A stretch of DNA of 64,000 nt from Pontibacterium sp049603715. Lineage in GTDB: Bacteria; Pseudomonadota; Gammaproteobacteria; Pseudomonadales; Balneatricaceae. A program made the position numbers and the translations under genes. Location of the stretch: the NCBI GenBank assembly GCA_049603715.1, contig JBMYSW010000001.1, forward strand, positions 124,001 to 188,000. Direction: 5' to 3'. Positions 53,659 to 61,907 of the stretch are shown here, piece after piece (the first letter of the stretch is position 1; each line of letters starts with the position of its first letter). A model generated the notes under the pieces. That model saw only the letters and a list, made by a program, of their open reading frames with translations. It was not told the DNA's origin and searched no databases.

Positions 53659-54249
53659 TTATTCGTCTCCAAAGAGTTGATATTCAATGAGGTCGCACAG
53701 GGAGTGTAAAACTAACAGGTGCGCCTCATGGATCAATAACGAATCTTGGTAAGGGATTTTGATTAAGGTGTTGATATGTGGCTCTAGCTGACCAAAGCCA
53801 GAAGTGTCGTTACCCAAAAGAGCAATCACAGGTATCTCAGCATCAATGGCTGCTGCAGCCGCTTGTACTAGCGAGTCGGAAGGGCTGTTAGCACTTACCA
53901 AAAGCAATACATCTTCGGGCTTACCGTATGCTTCGATTTGTCGGCGATAGATTTCCGAAAAGCCATTGTCATCGGCGATACCCGTTAGCAACGCTGGGTC
54001 GTTAATGAGCGGTAGTGTTGGCAGCGCCGGACGAGTGAAGTTGACTTGATTGAGCAGCAGCGTTGAAAAATGCTGAAGGATATTGCTTGATGCGCCGTTG
54101 CCGCAAGTCAGTACCTTGCCTTCTTGCATCAAGCATTCAAATAAAATGTCGGCCGCTGCGACAATGTCATCGGTAGAGCTTTCAATAGTACTGCCAATGG
54201 CATCCATTGTGTTGTAAAGCCGATTAGTAATGCGATCCGGTAAATCCAT
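53659..54249 (-). CDS. diaA: SIS-domain DnaA initiator-associating protein DiaA
   Basis: This 196-residue SIS-fold protein has the phosphosugar-binding pattern KVLTCGNGASSNILQHF and LVSANSPSDSLVQAA, related to GmhA. DiaA tetramers bind DnaA and time chromosome initiation. The genomic position between yraN and dolP favours DiaA over phosphoheptose isomerase. I chose the ATG at 54249 (MDLPDRITNRLYN), with AGGTTGAG upstream, over one 42 bp earlier. Confidence 0.9.
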   Translation of the reverse strand: MDLPDRITNRLYNTMDAIGSTIESSTDDIVAAADILFECLMQEGKVLTCGNGASSNILQHFSTLLLNQVNFTRPALPTLPLINDPALLTGIADDNGFSEIYRRQIEAYGKPEDVLLLVSANSPSDSLVQAAAAAIDAEIPVIALLGNDTSGFGQLEPHINTLIKIPYQDSLLIHEAHLLVLHSLCDLIEYQLFGDE

Positions 54250-54351
54250 ACTCAACCTTATAGCATGCTTAGCGTCAAAACCGCTAAGCAATTGAAATAA
54301 CGTGCTTTTACTGAGCTGTTGATAGAGGTCTAGTTACGCCCACAACGCGAC

Positions 54352-54726
54352 TCAAAGCGATAGTGTATCTAATCTAAAGGCGTCTTTGTACCATTGTGGT
54401 GTTGCCTGCGGGTTGCGTCCGTCAAAAGCGACAAGGTCAAACCGGCACGCATGAGTTGCGTATTGGTTAAACTCGGTTAAAAACGCATGGGCAGTAAGGG
54501 CAATCTTTTCTTGTTTGCGCGGGGTAACGGATAAAACAGCACCACCAAAGTGGCTTGATGTACGCTTACGCACCTCGACAAAAACCAAGATGCCTTGGTG
54601 GAGCATAATCAAGTCTATTTCACCGTAAAAGCAGTGGTAGTTTTGCGAAATGGGCTCTAGGCCTTGGCTTTGTAAAAATACCCGGGCTTGGGTTTCGGCA
54701 TCCTTGCCGATTTGGTTGGTGTCCAT
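54352..54726 (-). CDS. yraN: YraN family (UPF0102) nuclease-fold protein
   Basis: The 124-residue protein has the endonuclease-like UPF0102 signature: GKDAETQARVFLQSQG at the N-terminus, YGEIDLIMLHQGILVFVEVRKR with the acidic D and E-x-K-type residues, and RFDLVAFDG. The role is unknown. It is in the lpoA-yraN-diaA-dolP run. Confidence 0.93.
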   Translation of the reverse strand: MDTNQIGKDAETQARVFLQSQGLEPISQNYHCFYGEIDLIMLHQGILVFVEVRKRTSSHFGGAVLSVTPRKQEKIALTAHAFLTEFNQYATHACRFDLVAFDGRNPQATPQWYKDAFRLDTLSL

Positions 54727-54771
54727 GTCGCATCCTTGCGTCGATATGTGCTGCGTTAGATATTAGGTTGT

Positions 54772-56598
54772 CTAAGGGTGGCTGCTTAGCGGTGTGGGTG
54801 TGCCTTGGCGGTAAACAAACCAAGGCATTTGGCGATTCACTTTTTTCAGATCCAAGATGCTTAGCTCACCTGTTACACCTTCAATGCTGGTTTCTGGGCT
54901 CGCCGCCAGCTGATTTAGGTAAGGATAGAGGTTGTAAGCGTCTACGCCGAGGGCGTACAAGCGGCCAAATCGGCTGTCCACATCATTGTACTTGTAGGCC
55001 AGTGCGCGTTTTTCTTCAGACGGAAACTCGTCGGTATTCCATGGCAGTGCAATAAAGCGAATGCCGCTCAAATCATTATCGCGGGCCGCGTTAATGGTGC
55101 CTTCAAAGACATGAGACGTTGCATAAATTGGCAAGTCGCCGGCAAAGTGAAAGGCCAAAATGGGCTTTAGCTGGCGAGCGTCTTGCGGCAGCGCAGATAA
55201 GAACACAGCGGTAGCGTCTTGGCGGCGGTACTCTTCAAAAACAAGGCGCTCACCTAGGGTGTTCTCTAGGCTACGAGCACGCTCCTTACTGCGATCAGTG
55301 CCGAGCAGGCCGCCCACTTCGCCTGAGAAGGCAGGTGTGTTGGTAAAAGAGACTTGGTTTGCAACCGTGCCGCCAAGGGCGGTAAAGGCCTCTTCAAATG
55401 CTTTGTGGATACGCATGCCCCATGCGGTGTTGGCGGTCATTGAAAGTGCAAACTTGTGGCCGTCATTCCAGATGCGCTGAGCTGCTTGTGTGGCTTCATC
55501 TTCGAGTGACAAACCAAACTGATACAAGTGGCTTACATGGTCAGCCGGGGCGTAGTTTAGTGCGAGCACTGGGGTTTTTAGTGCGGCTTGCTGGTTAAGT
55601 GCGTTAACCATGGGTTTGTCGAGGGGCCCGATCACAAGGTCGTAACCACCGTCATTCACGAGGTTAACCAGCATTTCGATCGATTGAATTTGGTTTTCGT
55701 CGTAAAAGCGCAGGTTAGGGGTACGCTCACCTTTTTGTAGCGCACTAAAGTAACCGGCCATTAAGCCTTCGCGAATTGCTGCACCGTGTTTGGCCAAGCG
55801 ACCCGATTGCGGCAATACCACAGCAATATTTTGAGCTTCGATCAGGTCAAAGCTTACACTGCCTTGCACTTCAGGCGGGTAAAAGCCAACAGGGTGGTCT
55901 GCCCAAACACGCTTCCACTGATTAATCGCTTCAGCTTGTGCATCAATTTGTGGGTTTTGGCGTTGTGCTAATAGGTATTCAAACCAGCCTTGCTCAACAT
56001 AGTTGTACTCTTGGCTTTGAACCGCTTGATAAAGGGTATTGGTATCTGTGTTGGCAAGTAGCTCTGCGATGCGGTTGTTAAGTGCCTGAACATCTTGGTT
56101 AGGCTGCAACGTAAGCGGCATCAGCGCTAAGGCTTCGTTATAGCTATCGCCTTGTTGGCGGTACGCTTGGGCGCGAAGGTCCAAAATACGCGCCTGGGAT
56201 TCATCGGTCATCCAGCTGCTAGGCTCCACCGATAAAAAACGGATCGCTTGATCGGGGTTGTTGGCGTCTAAGGCCGAGCGTGCGCGACGAGTTGCGGATT
56301 CATAGCGCAAAGCAGGGGGCACTTGTGCCAGTGGAACAGCATCTAAGATAGTGAGGGCTGCATCGCGCTTACCAATTGATAGCAAAAGGTTTGCGGCATT
56401 TAAGCGTAGGGGTACTGCTTGCAGAGGGGAGCTTTCGGCGCGATTGAGTAACGACTCTACCTGCATACGGGTGCGCTCTTCGAGGGTGTACTCTGGCTCG
56501 ACCGTCTCGGCTACTTTGGTTGGCTGGCTTGTGCCACAGCCTGTCAATAACACGGCGCCCATTACAAGAGACAAAGACAGCCGAAGGTAATTCGTCAT
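54772..56598 (-). CDS. lpoA: Penicillin-binding protein activator LpoA
   Basis: LpoA is an outer-membrane lipoprotein that reaches through the periplasm to stimulate PBP1A. The 608-residue protein has a lipobox LLTGC (Cys near residue 21), a TPR-like N-terminal half, and a C-terminal periplasmic-binding-protein-like half (IAVVLPQSGRLAKHGAAIREGLMAGYF, DLVIGPLDKPMVNALNQ). It is divergent from rsmI, the conserved arrangement. Confidence 0.94.
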   Translation of the reverse strand: MTNYLRLSLSLVMGAVLLTGCGTSQPTKVAETVEPEYTLEERTRMQVESLLNRAESSPLQAVPLRLNAANLLLSIGKRDAALTILDAVPLAQVPPALRYESATRRARSALDANNPDQAIRFLSVEPSSWMTDESQARILDLRAQAYRQQGDSYNEALALMPLTLQPNQDVQALNNRIAELLANTDTNTLYQAVQSQEYNYVEQGWFEYLLAQRQNPQIDAQAEAINQWKRVWADHPVGFYPPEVQGSVSFDLIEAQNIAVVLPQSGRLAKHGAAIREGLMAGYFSALQKGERTPNLRFYDENQIQSIEMLVNLVNDGGYDLVIGPLDKPMVNALNQQAALKTPVLALNYAPADHVSHLYQFGLSLEDEATQAAQRIWNDGHKFALSMTANTAWGMRIHKAFEEAFTALGGTVANQVSFTNTPAFSGEVGGLLGTDRSKERARSLENTLGERLVFEEYRRQDATAVFLSALPQDARQLKPILAFHFAGDLPIYATSHVFEGTINAARDNDLSGIRFIALPWNTDEFPSEEKRALAYKYNDVDSRFGRLYALGVDAYNLYPYLNQLAASPETSIEGVTGELSILDLKKVNRQMPWFVYRQGTPTPLSSHP

Positions 56599-56635
56599 AT
56601 ACTGCTCACCCTAATCCTGAGGATGGAAATAAAAA

Positions 56636-57478
56636 ATGTTAGATGTTGCGTTGTATATTGTGGCAACCCCGATAGGTAATCTATCAGATTTATCACCCCG
56701 TGCCATTGAGACACTCAGTCGAGTGGGTTTGATCGCTGCAGAAGATACGCGCCACAGTCAGCGATTGCTGACGCACTTTAACATTAATACGCGACAGATA
56801 TCAGTCCATGACCACAATGAACGCCAACGTGTGGACATGATTTTACAGCATTTAGAAGAAGGTACGAGTGTTGCCCTTATTTCTGATGCCGGTACCCCGG
56901 TTATATCCGACCCAGGTTATGTTTTAGTAAAGGGAGTGCGTGAAGCGGGGCATCGAGTGATTCCTGTGCCTGGGTGTGTGGCTTTTATTACTGCACTTTG
57001 CGCCTCGGGTTTGCCTGCTACTTCGTTTGCATTTCAGGGCTTTGCACCGCCAAAAGGTCGTGCCCGTGAGCAGTTTTTTGAAGCCTGTGCTGACGATACC
57101 AAAACTCAAATTTTTTATGAGTCTTGTCACCGCATTCAGGCTTCCCTTGAGGTCATGGCGAGTGTTTTTGGTGACGATCGGCCAGCGTGTGTCGCTCGCG
57201 AGTTAACCAAAACTTATGAAACCATAAAGCACGGCACGCTTGCTGAGCTTATTGAGTGGGTCGCTGCGGATGCAAATCAGCGCAAAGGTGAATTTGTAGT
57301 GATTGTGCAGGGCGCTCCCGCGCAAGATACGTCTGAAATTGATGCCAAAACTCTCAGCATGCTCAGCGTAATGATTGAGGAGTTGCCGCTAAAGCAGGCG
57401 GCGGGTTTGGTCGCCAAAATAACGGGTATTAAAAAGAACACCCTGTACCAAGCGGCTTTGGAGCTAAAAGAAGGGTAA
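56636..57478 (+). CDS. rsmI: 16S rRNA (cytidine1402-2'-O)-methyltransferase
   Basis: RsmI 2'-O-methylates C1402 at the ribosomal P site. The 280-residue SAM enzyme shows VATPIGNLSDLSPRA, AAEDTRHSQ, ISDAGTPVISDPG and GFAPPKGRAR, with a C-terminal helical region. The ATG at 56636 follows GAGGATGG. It stands between lpoA (divergent) and rnpB, typical for the group. Confidence 0.96.
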   Translation: MLDVALYIVATPIGNLSDLSPRAIETLSRVGLIAAEDTRHSQRLLTHFNINTRQISVHDHNERQRVDMILQHLEEGTSVALISDAGTPVISDPGYVLVKGVREAGHRVIPVPGCVAFITALCASGLPATSFAFQGFAPPKGRAREQFFEACADDTKTQIFYESCHRIQASLEVMASVFGDDRPACVARELTKTYETIKHGTLAELIEWVAADANQRKGEFVVIVQGAPAQDTSEIDAKTLSMLSVMIEELPLKQAAGLVAKITGIKKNTLYQAALELKEG

Positions 57479-57544
57479 CTTGCCGAGCTCTCCAGCTACT
57501 CGCATGCAGTCGCTAATAACTTGAGCGGCTGCTCATAAATAAAG

Positions 57545-57572
57545 TTGCTTTTGCAAAACTAAACGGTATCCT
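57545..57572 (+). promoter_or_regulatory. rnpB: Predicted rnpB promoter
   Basis: TTGCTT (57545-57550) and TATCCT (57567-57572) are spaced by 16 bp and end 8 nt before the RNA 5' end. Confidence 0.5.
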
Positions 57573-57580
57573 TGTCGCCT

Positions 57581-57928
57581 GAAGTTCGCCAGACAGTCGC
57601 CGCTACTTCGGTAGGGGAGGAAAGTCCGGGCTCCATAGGGCAAAGTGCCAGATAACGTCTGGGCGGCGCGAGCCGACGGCCAGTGCAGCAGAAAATATAC
57701 CGCCTAAGTACTTCGGTACCGGTAAGGTTGAAATGGTGAGGTAAGAGCTCACCGCGTGGGTGGCAACATTCCACGGCAGGGTAAACCCCACTCGGAGCAA
57801 GACCAAATAGGACCCCTTAAGGTATGGCCCATACCGGGGTCGGGTAGGTTGCTTGAGGTGTACGGCGACGTGCACCCTAGATGAATGACTGTCCACGACA
57901 AAACCCGGCTTATCGGCGAACTTCATTT
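57581..57928 (+). ncRNA. rnpB: RNase P RNA, type A
   Basis: RnpB is the catalytic RNA that matures tRNA 5' ends. The ends pair as P1 (GAAGTTCGCC with GGCGAACTTC, 10 bp). The universally conserved core is intact: GAGGAAAGTCCGGGCTCC, AGAGCTCACC, GGAGCAAGACCAAATAGG, GGTTGCTTGAGG and GATGAATGACTGTCC. The P3 element is reduced to CTAC-TTCG-GTAG, much shorter than in E. coli. The 3' boundary is approximate by a few bases. Confidence 0.97.
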
Positions 57929-58231
57929 TCTTCCCTTCTGTTTTACTCTTTATACCGTCTCTTGTTTCTTGACGTTTCTACATTGATGCGGGCTTTTGCC
58001 TCAGCTCGTTAAGTTTTTCTCGGCATTGAGCTAGCGTTGTAGATTTTGCTGTTTTGCCTCGTTTTTTAGCTCTACTTTCCTCTGCTTGGTCGCTAATGTG
58101 ATTCGATTTCGCGGGCTCTTGTCGCGAATGTCTTTGCTTCTGTGGATAAATGGCCGTTCTAAAATGAATAAGCGGTGAAAGCTGCGGTCTTCGCCTTGCA
58201 ATAGTGGGTGTGAATTTCTATAGTTTAGGGG
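57929..58231. other. Non-coding spacer downstream of rnpB
   Basis: This is a T-rich stretch after rnpB with no supportable gene or clear terminator. It leads into the mraZ control region. Confidence 0.5.
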
Positions 58232-58276
58232 TGGGAAAAGGTGGAAAAAAGTGTCTCTTTGTGGGTAAATGTGGCG
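58232..58276 (+). promoter_or_regulatory. MraZ operator: five units at 10-bp spacing
   Basis: TGGGA (58232), TGGAA (58242), TGTCT (58252), TGGGT (58262) and TGGCG (58272) begin exactly 10 bp apart. MraZ is known to bind TGGG-N direct repeats separated by 5 nt in its own promoter. The middle unit is the weakest. The array lies 75-119 bp upstream of the chosen mraZ start. Confidence 0.75.
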
Positions 58277-58350
58277 CTTTTTGGTTGGTTCTCCTTTGGG
58301 TTAATAGTTAAGCCTTTGAAAAGGCATAAGTTATTCAGCAGGTGCAGACA

Positions 58351-58821
58351 TTGGATACCGCATTTCGTGGTTACAGTGAGGTCAGCGTAGACAGCAAGGG
58401 TCGCCTTGCGGTCCCTACTCGCTATCGCGATGTGCTTGACCGTGTCTGCGCGGGGCGACTGGTGTTAACCCTCGATCCTTTTTCGCCGTGCTTGCTGCTT
58501 TATCCCGAACCTCACTGGCTTGAGGTGCAAGCCTCGGTTGAGGCGCTGCCGAACTTGTCGGGTCACACTCGCATGATCCAACGTAAGCTGATTGGTAGCG
58601 CGTGTGATATTGAGCTCGACAGCGGTGGGCGCTTGTTACTGCCATCGTCATTGCGGGCAAAGCAGGCCATTGCCAAAAAAGTCGTGATTATTGGTCAGGG
58701 CAGCAAGTTTGAAATCTGGAGCCAAGAAGCGTGGCTCGCAGAAGAAGAGAAGTTTGAACAAGAAATGGCAGCGTTAGATATGAATAACCTGCCACCTGAA
58801 TTAGCAAATTTAACCCTTTAA
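58351..58821 (+). CDS. mraZ: Transcriptional regulator MraZ
   Basis: MraZ represses the division and cell-wall (dcw) cluster it heads. The protein has two AbrB-like SpoVT motifs: VSVDSKGRLAVPTRYRD near the start and IELDSGGRLLLPSSLRA about 75 residues later. The start is either TTG 58351, with CAGGTG 6 nt upstream (chosen), or GTG 58342, which overlaps that site and adds three residues. rsmH follows by 16 bp. Confidence 0.93.
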   Translation: MDTAFRGYSEVSVDSKGRLAVPTRYRDVLDRVCAGRLVLTLDPFSPCLLLYPEPHWLEVQASVEALPNLSGHTRMIQRKLIGSACDIELDSGGRLLLPSSLRAKQAIAKKVVIIGQGSKFEIWSQEAWLAEEEKFEQEMAALDMNNLPPELANLTL

Positions 58822-58837
58822 GGCGGTACCGTAATTT

Positions 58838-59776
58838 ATGAGCACTTCCTACAACCACATTACGGTATTACTCAACGAGGCCGTGGACTCGTTAATTGAC
58901 GACAAGAGTGGCTTTTATGTTGATGCCACCTTTGGTCGTGGTGGTCACTCGTCGCTGGTTTTACAAAACCTCGATGACGACGGTCAGTTAATGGCAATTG
59001 ATAAAGACCCTCAGGCCATTGCGGTGGCTCATGAGCGCTTCGCTGAAGAACCTCGTTTTTCGATTTGCCACGGCAGTTTTGCTGAGCTTCAAAGTTTTGT
59101 AGCTGAGCGTGACATGGTGGGCAAAGTTGACGGTATTTTGATGGATTTGGGTGTTTCGTCGCCACAGCTAGACGATGCCGAGCGCGGTTTTAGCTTTATG
59201 AACGACGGCCCGCTAGATATGCGCATGGACACCACGCGTGGACAAAGCGCAGCGGACTGGATTGCGACCGCCGACGAAGCTGAAATTGCTGATGTTATTT
59301 ATGTGTTTGGCGAAGAGCGGTTTTCGCGCCGCATGGCGAAAGCCATTGTTGAAGCGCGTGCCGAAACACCGATTACTCGCACCAAGCAGTTGGCCGACAT
59401 TATTTCGCAAGCCAACCCTGCATGGGAAAAAGGCAAGCATCCAGCGACTCGTGCCTTCCAAGGTATTCGTATTTTTATCAACCAAGAGTTGGCTGATTTA
59501 GAAGCGGTGTTAGAGCAAAGTCTTGAAGTACTTGCTGTAGGTGGGCGACTGGTGGTGATTAGCTTCCACTCTCTCGAAGACCGCATTGTTAAGCGTTTCA
59601 TCCGGAAATATGTAAAGGGTGATGAGCATATCCCAGCGGGTATTCCTGTTACGGACGACATGTTAAATCAGCGTCTTAAAGCGAAGTCGAAGGCGATTAA
59701 ACCGAGTAAAGCTGAGGTGGATGCCAACGTGCGTGCGCGTAGTGCTGTGATGCGTTGTGCAACCAAAATTAAATGA
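58838..59776 (+). CDS. rsmH: 16S rRNA (cytosine1402-N4)-methyltransferase
   Basis: RsmH (MraW) N4-methylates C1402, the same nucleotide modified by RsmI. The 312-residue protein has the SAM motif YVDATFGRGGHSSLVL near residue 28, GILMDLGVSSPQLDD near residue 105 and VISFHSLEDRIVKRF near residue 245. It overlaps ftsL by 4 bp (ATGA). Confidence 0.97.
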   Translation: MSTSYNHITVLLNEAVDSLIDDKSGFYVDATFGRGGHSSLVLQNLDDDGQLMAIDKDPQAIAVAHERFAEEPRFSICHGSFAELQSFVAERDMVGKVDGILMDLGVSSPQLDDAERGFSFMNDGPLDMRMDTTRGQSAADWIATADEAEIADVIYVFGEERFSRRMAKAIVEARAETPITRTKQLADIISQANPAWEKGKHPATRAFQGIRIFINQELADLEAVLEQSLEVLAVGGRLVVISFHSLEDRIVKRFIRKYVKGDEHIPAGIPVTDDMLNQRLKAKSKAIKPSKAEVDANVRARSAVMRCATKIK

Positions 59777-60183
59777 CGGATACGACCAGCCCAGAGCCAA
59801 CGCTAGAAACCACGTCTAGCCCCTCAAAAGCGCAGGGTTTTGCACTGGTAACTGAGCTTTTAGATGAGATGGCAGATGCGGGCCAAACGCCACCGCAAAT
59901 GCTGTCGCCTAAGAGCTATTTTAAGCGCCATTTGTTGGTGTTGCTCTTGGTGCTTACCGTCGCATTTTTTTCGGTGGTAGTGGTTGTTACGGTGCACGAG
60001 CAGCGCAAGCTGTTTCATCAGCATCAGGTGTTATTGAAAGAAGCTCACGCACTGGAAGTCGAGCGTGGGCAGTTAATGGCTGAGCTAGGCACTTGGGCGC
60101 AAAACAACCGAGTGGATGGCTTGGCCGCCGAGCAGCTGGAGATGTTTGCACCAGCGTTTGAGGACATAGAGTTTATAAAATGA
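59773..60183 (+). CDS. ftsL: Cell division protein FtsL
   Basis: FtsL is a bitopic divisome protein that works with FtsB and FtsQ. The 136-residue protein has a roughly 50-residue cytoplasmic Thr/Ser/Pro-rich head, one membrane helix (about residues 53-73, LLVLLLVLTVAFFSVVVVV) and a periplasmic coiled coil. Identity rests on topology and on its position between rsmH and ftsI, since FtsL is poorly conserved. It overlaps both neighbours by 4 bp. Confidence 0.9.
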   Translation: MTDTTSPEPTLETTSSPSKAQGFALVTELLDEMADAGQTPPQMLSPKSYFKRHLLVLLLVLTVAFFSVVVVVTVHEQRKLFHQHQVLLKEAHALEVERGQLMAELGTWAQNNRVDGLAAEQLEMFAPAFEDIEFIK

Positions 60184-61907
60184 GCGAAAACACTCAGCCC
60201 AAACAAGCATTAAACGTTTGGCGCCTATGTTTAATAGGCGCTTTGCTTTTGCTTGTGTGTGGTTATGTGTTTTTTGAAATGACGCGCCTGTTTACCGATA
60301 AGCAGGAGTTTCTGCAAAAAGAAGGGCGTGCCCGCTTTGTCCGTAATGTGGATGTGCCGGCCATGCGCGGCGGTATATTTGATCGTCGCGGTGTCGCCCT
60401 TGCGGTGAATGCGCCTGTCGCTAGCATCTACATTCGCCCCAATAAAGTTGATTTCAACGAAAAGGGTACGCCTGCTAATTTAACGAGCTTGGCGAAGTTG
60501 CTAGGAACGTCGCCCAAGGCGCTTACAAATAAGCTCACTAAAGCGCAGAAAGCCGGTCGCCACTTTATCTATTTGCATCGCTTGGTAGAGCCGAGTGTCG
60601 CTAAACAGATTAAGCAGCTTAAGCTGGCCTATGTCGGTATTGAGGAGCACTATCAGCGATACTACCCCGCGGCCGAGGTGGTAAGCCATGTGGTGGGCTT
60701 TACCAACATCGATGGCAAGGGCTTAGCTGGCTTAGAGGCCACCTACGACTCGGCGCTTACAGAGCAGATTGGCCTACAAACTATCTATCAAGACCGTGAG
60801 CGCAGAAGTATTGAGCGCATTCGCTACGAAAAACCAGCGATGCCGGGTAAAGACTTACACCTGACCCTTGATATGCGTTTGCAGTACTTAGCCTACCGCG
60901 AGCTAAAAGCCGCCGTAACAGCACACAACGCCACCAGTGGTTCGTTGGTGATGCTAGATGTCGCTACGGGCGATATTTTGGCCATGGCGAATGCGCCTTC
61001 GTTTAACCCAAACGATTTATCCCAACGCACTGGCCCAGAGCTTCGCAATCGCGCAGCTATCGACCTATACGAGCCCGGCTCGACCATGAAGCCTTTGACC
61101 ATCGCTGCCGCTATGGCGAGCGGTGCGTACCAGCGTGACAGCCAAGTAGATACCAGCCCAGGCCGTATGCAGTTGCGTGGCGGCAAAGTATCGGACCCTC
61201 GCAACTATGGCGAGGTACCCTTGGCAGAAGTTATTCGCCTGTCCAGTAACGTAGGTGCTTCTAAAATTGCGCTATCCCTCGAGTCAGGCACTGTGCGCAA
61301 CTTGCTCGAAAATCTTGGCTTTGGTCAAACCACAGGGGTTGGTTTACAAGGCGAACAGGCGGGTAGTTTGCCTTATTACGGTGAGCGTCAAGAGCTGCAG
61401 CGTGCACAAATGGCCTTTGGTTACGGTCTATCGGTTACACCCCTTCAGTTAGCGGCCGCTTACTTACCGATTGCAGGTGATGGCACCTTGCCTCATGTGA
61501 AACTACTCAAAGGACCAGATGTAGCCAAGCCGAAGCGAGTGATTCCTGAGCAGGTGGCCATTGATGTGCGCAAAATGATGGAAACCGTGGTATCAGACAC
61601 AGGTACCGCTCGCTTGGCAAAAGTGCAGGGCTATCGTGCTGCAGGCAAAACCGGCACCGTACACGTGGCAAATAGCGGCGGTTACGCACAAGACGAATAT
61701 GTCGCGCACTTTGTTGGCCTTATTCCCGCCACCAAACCAAAGGTGGTGATGGCCATTGTAATGAATCAGCCCGGCGGCCAAGAGCATTTTGGTGGCGAAG
61801 TGTCTGGGCCTATTTTTGCTCGTGTCGCCAGTGAGGCCATGCGCTTACTTAACGTTACCCCCGATAACCTTGAGAGTGGCCGAGTCATACAGGTGGTGTC
61901 GCGATGA
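60180..61907 (+). CDS. ftsI: Peptidoglycan transpeptidase FtsI (PBP3)
   Basis: FtsI crosslinks septal peptidoglycan. The 575-residue class B PBP has an N-terminal membrane helix (about residues 14-32), the pedestal domain with RGGIFDRRG, and the transpeptidase motifs STMK (catalytic serine, in YEPGSTMKPL), SSN (RLSSNVGAS) and KTGT (AAGKTGTVH). It overlaps ftsL and murE by 4 bp each. Confidence 0.97.
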   Translation: MSENTQPKQALNVWRLCLIGALLLLVCGYVFFEMTRLFTDKQEFLQKEGRARFVRNVDVPAMRGGIFDRRGVALAVNAPVASIYIRPNKVDFNEKGTPANLTSLAKLLGTSPKALTNKLTKAQKAGRHFIYLHRLVEPSVAKQIKQLKLAYVGIEEHYQRYYPAAEVVSHVVGFTNIDGKGLAGLEATYDSALTEQIGLQTIYQDRERRSIERIRYEKPAMPGKDLHLTLDMRLQYLAYRELKAAVTAHNATSGSLVMLDVATGDILAMANAPSFNPNDLSQRTGPELRNRAAIDLYEPGSTMKPLTIAAAMASGAYQRDSQVDTSPGRMQLRGGKVSDPRNYGEVPLAEVIRLSSNVGASKIALSLESGTVRNLLENLGFGQTTGVGLQGEQAGSLPYYGERQELQRAQMAFGYGLSVTPLQLAAAYLPIAGDGTLPHVKLLKGPDVAKPKRVIPEQVAIDVRKMMETVVSDTGTARLAKVQGYRAAGKTGTVHVANSGGYAQDEYVAHFVGLIPATKPKVVMAIVMNQPGGQEHFGGEVSGPIFARVASEAMRLLNVTPDNLESGRVIQVVSR

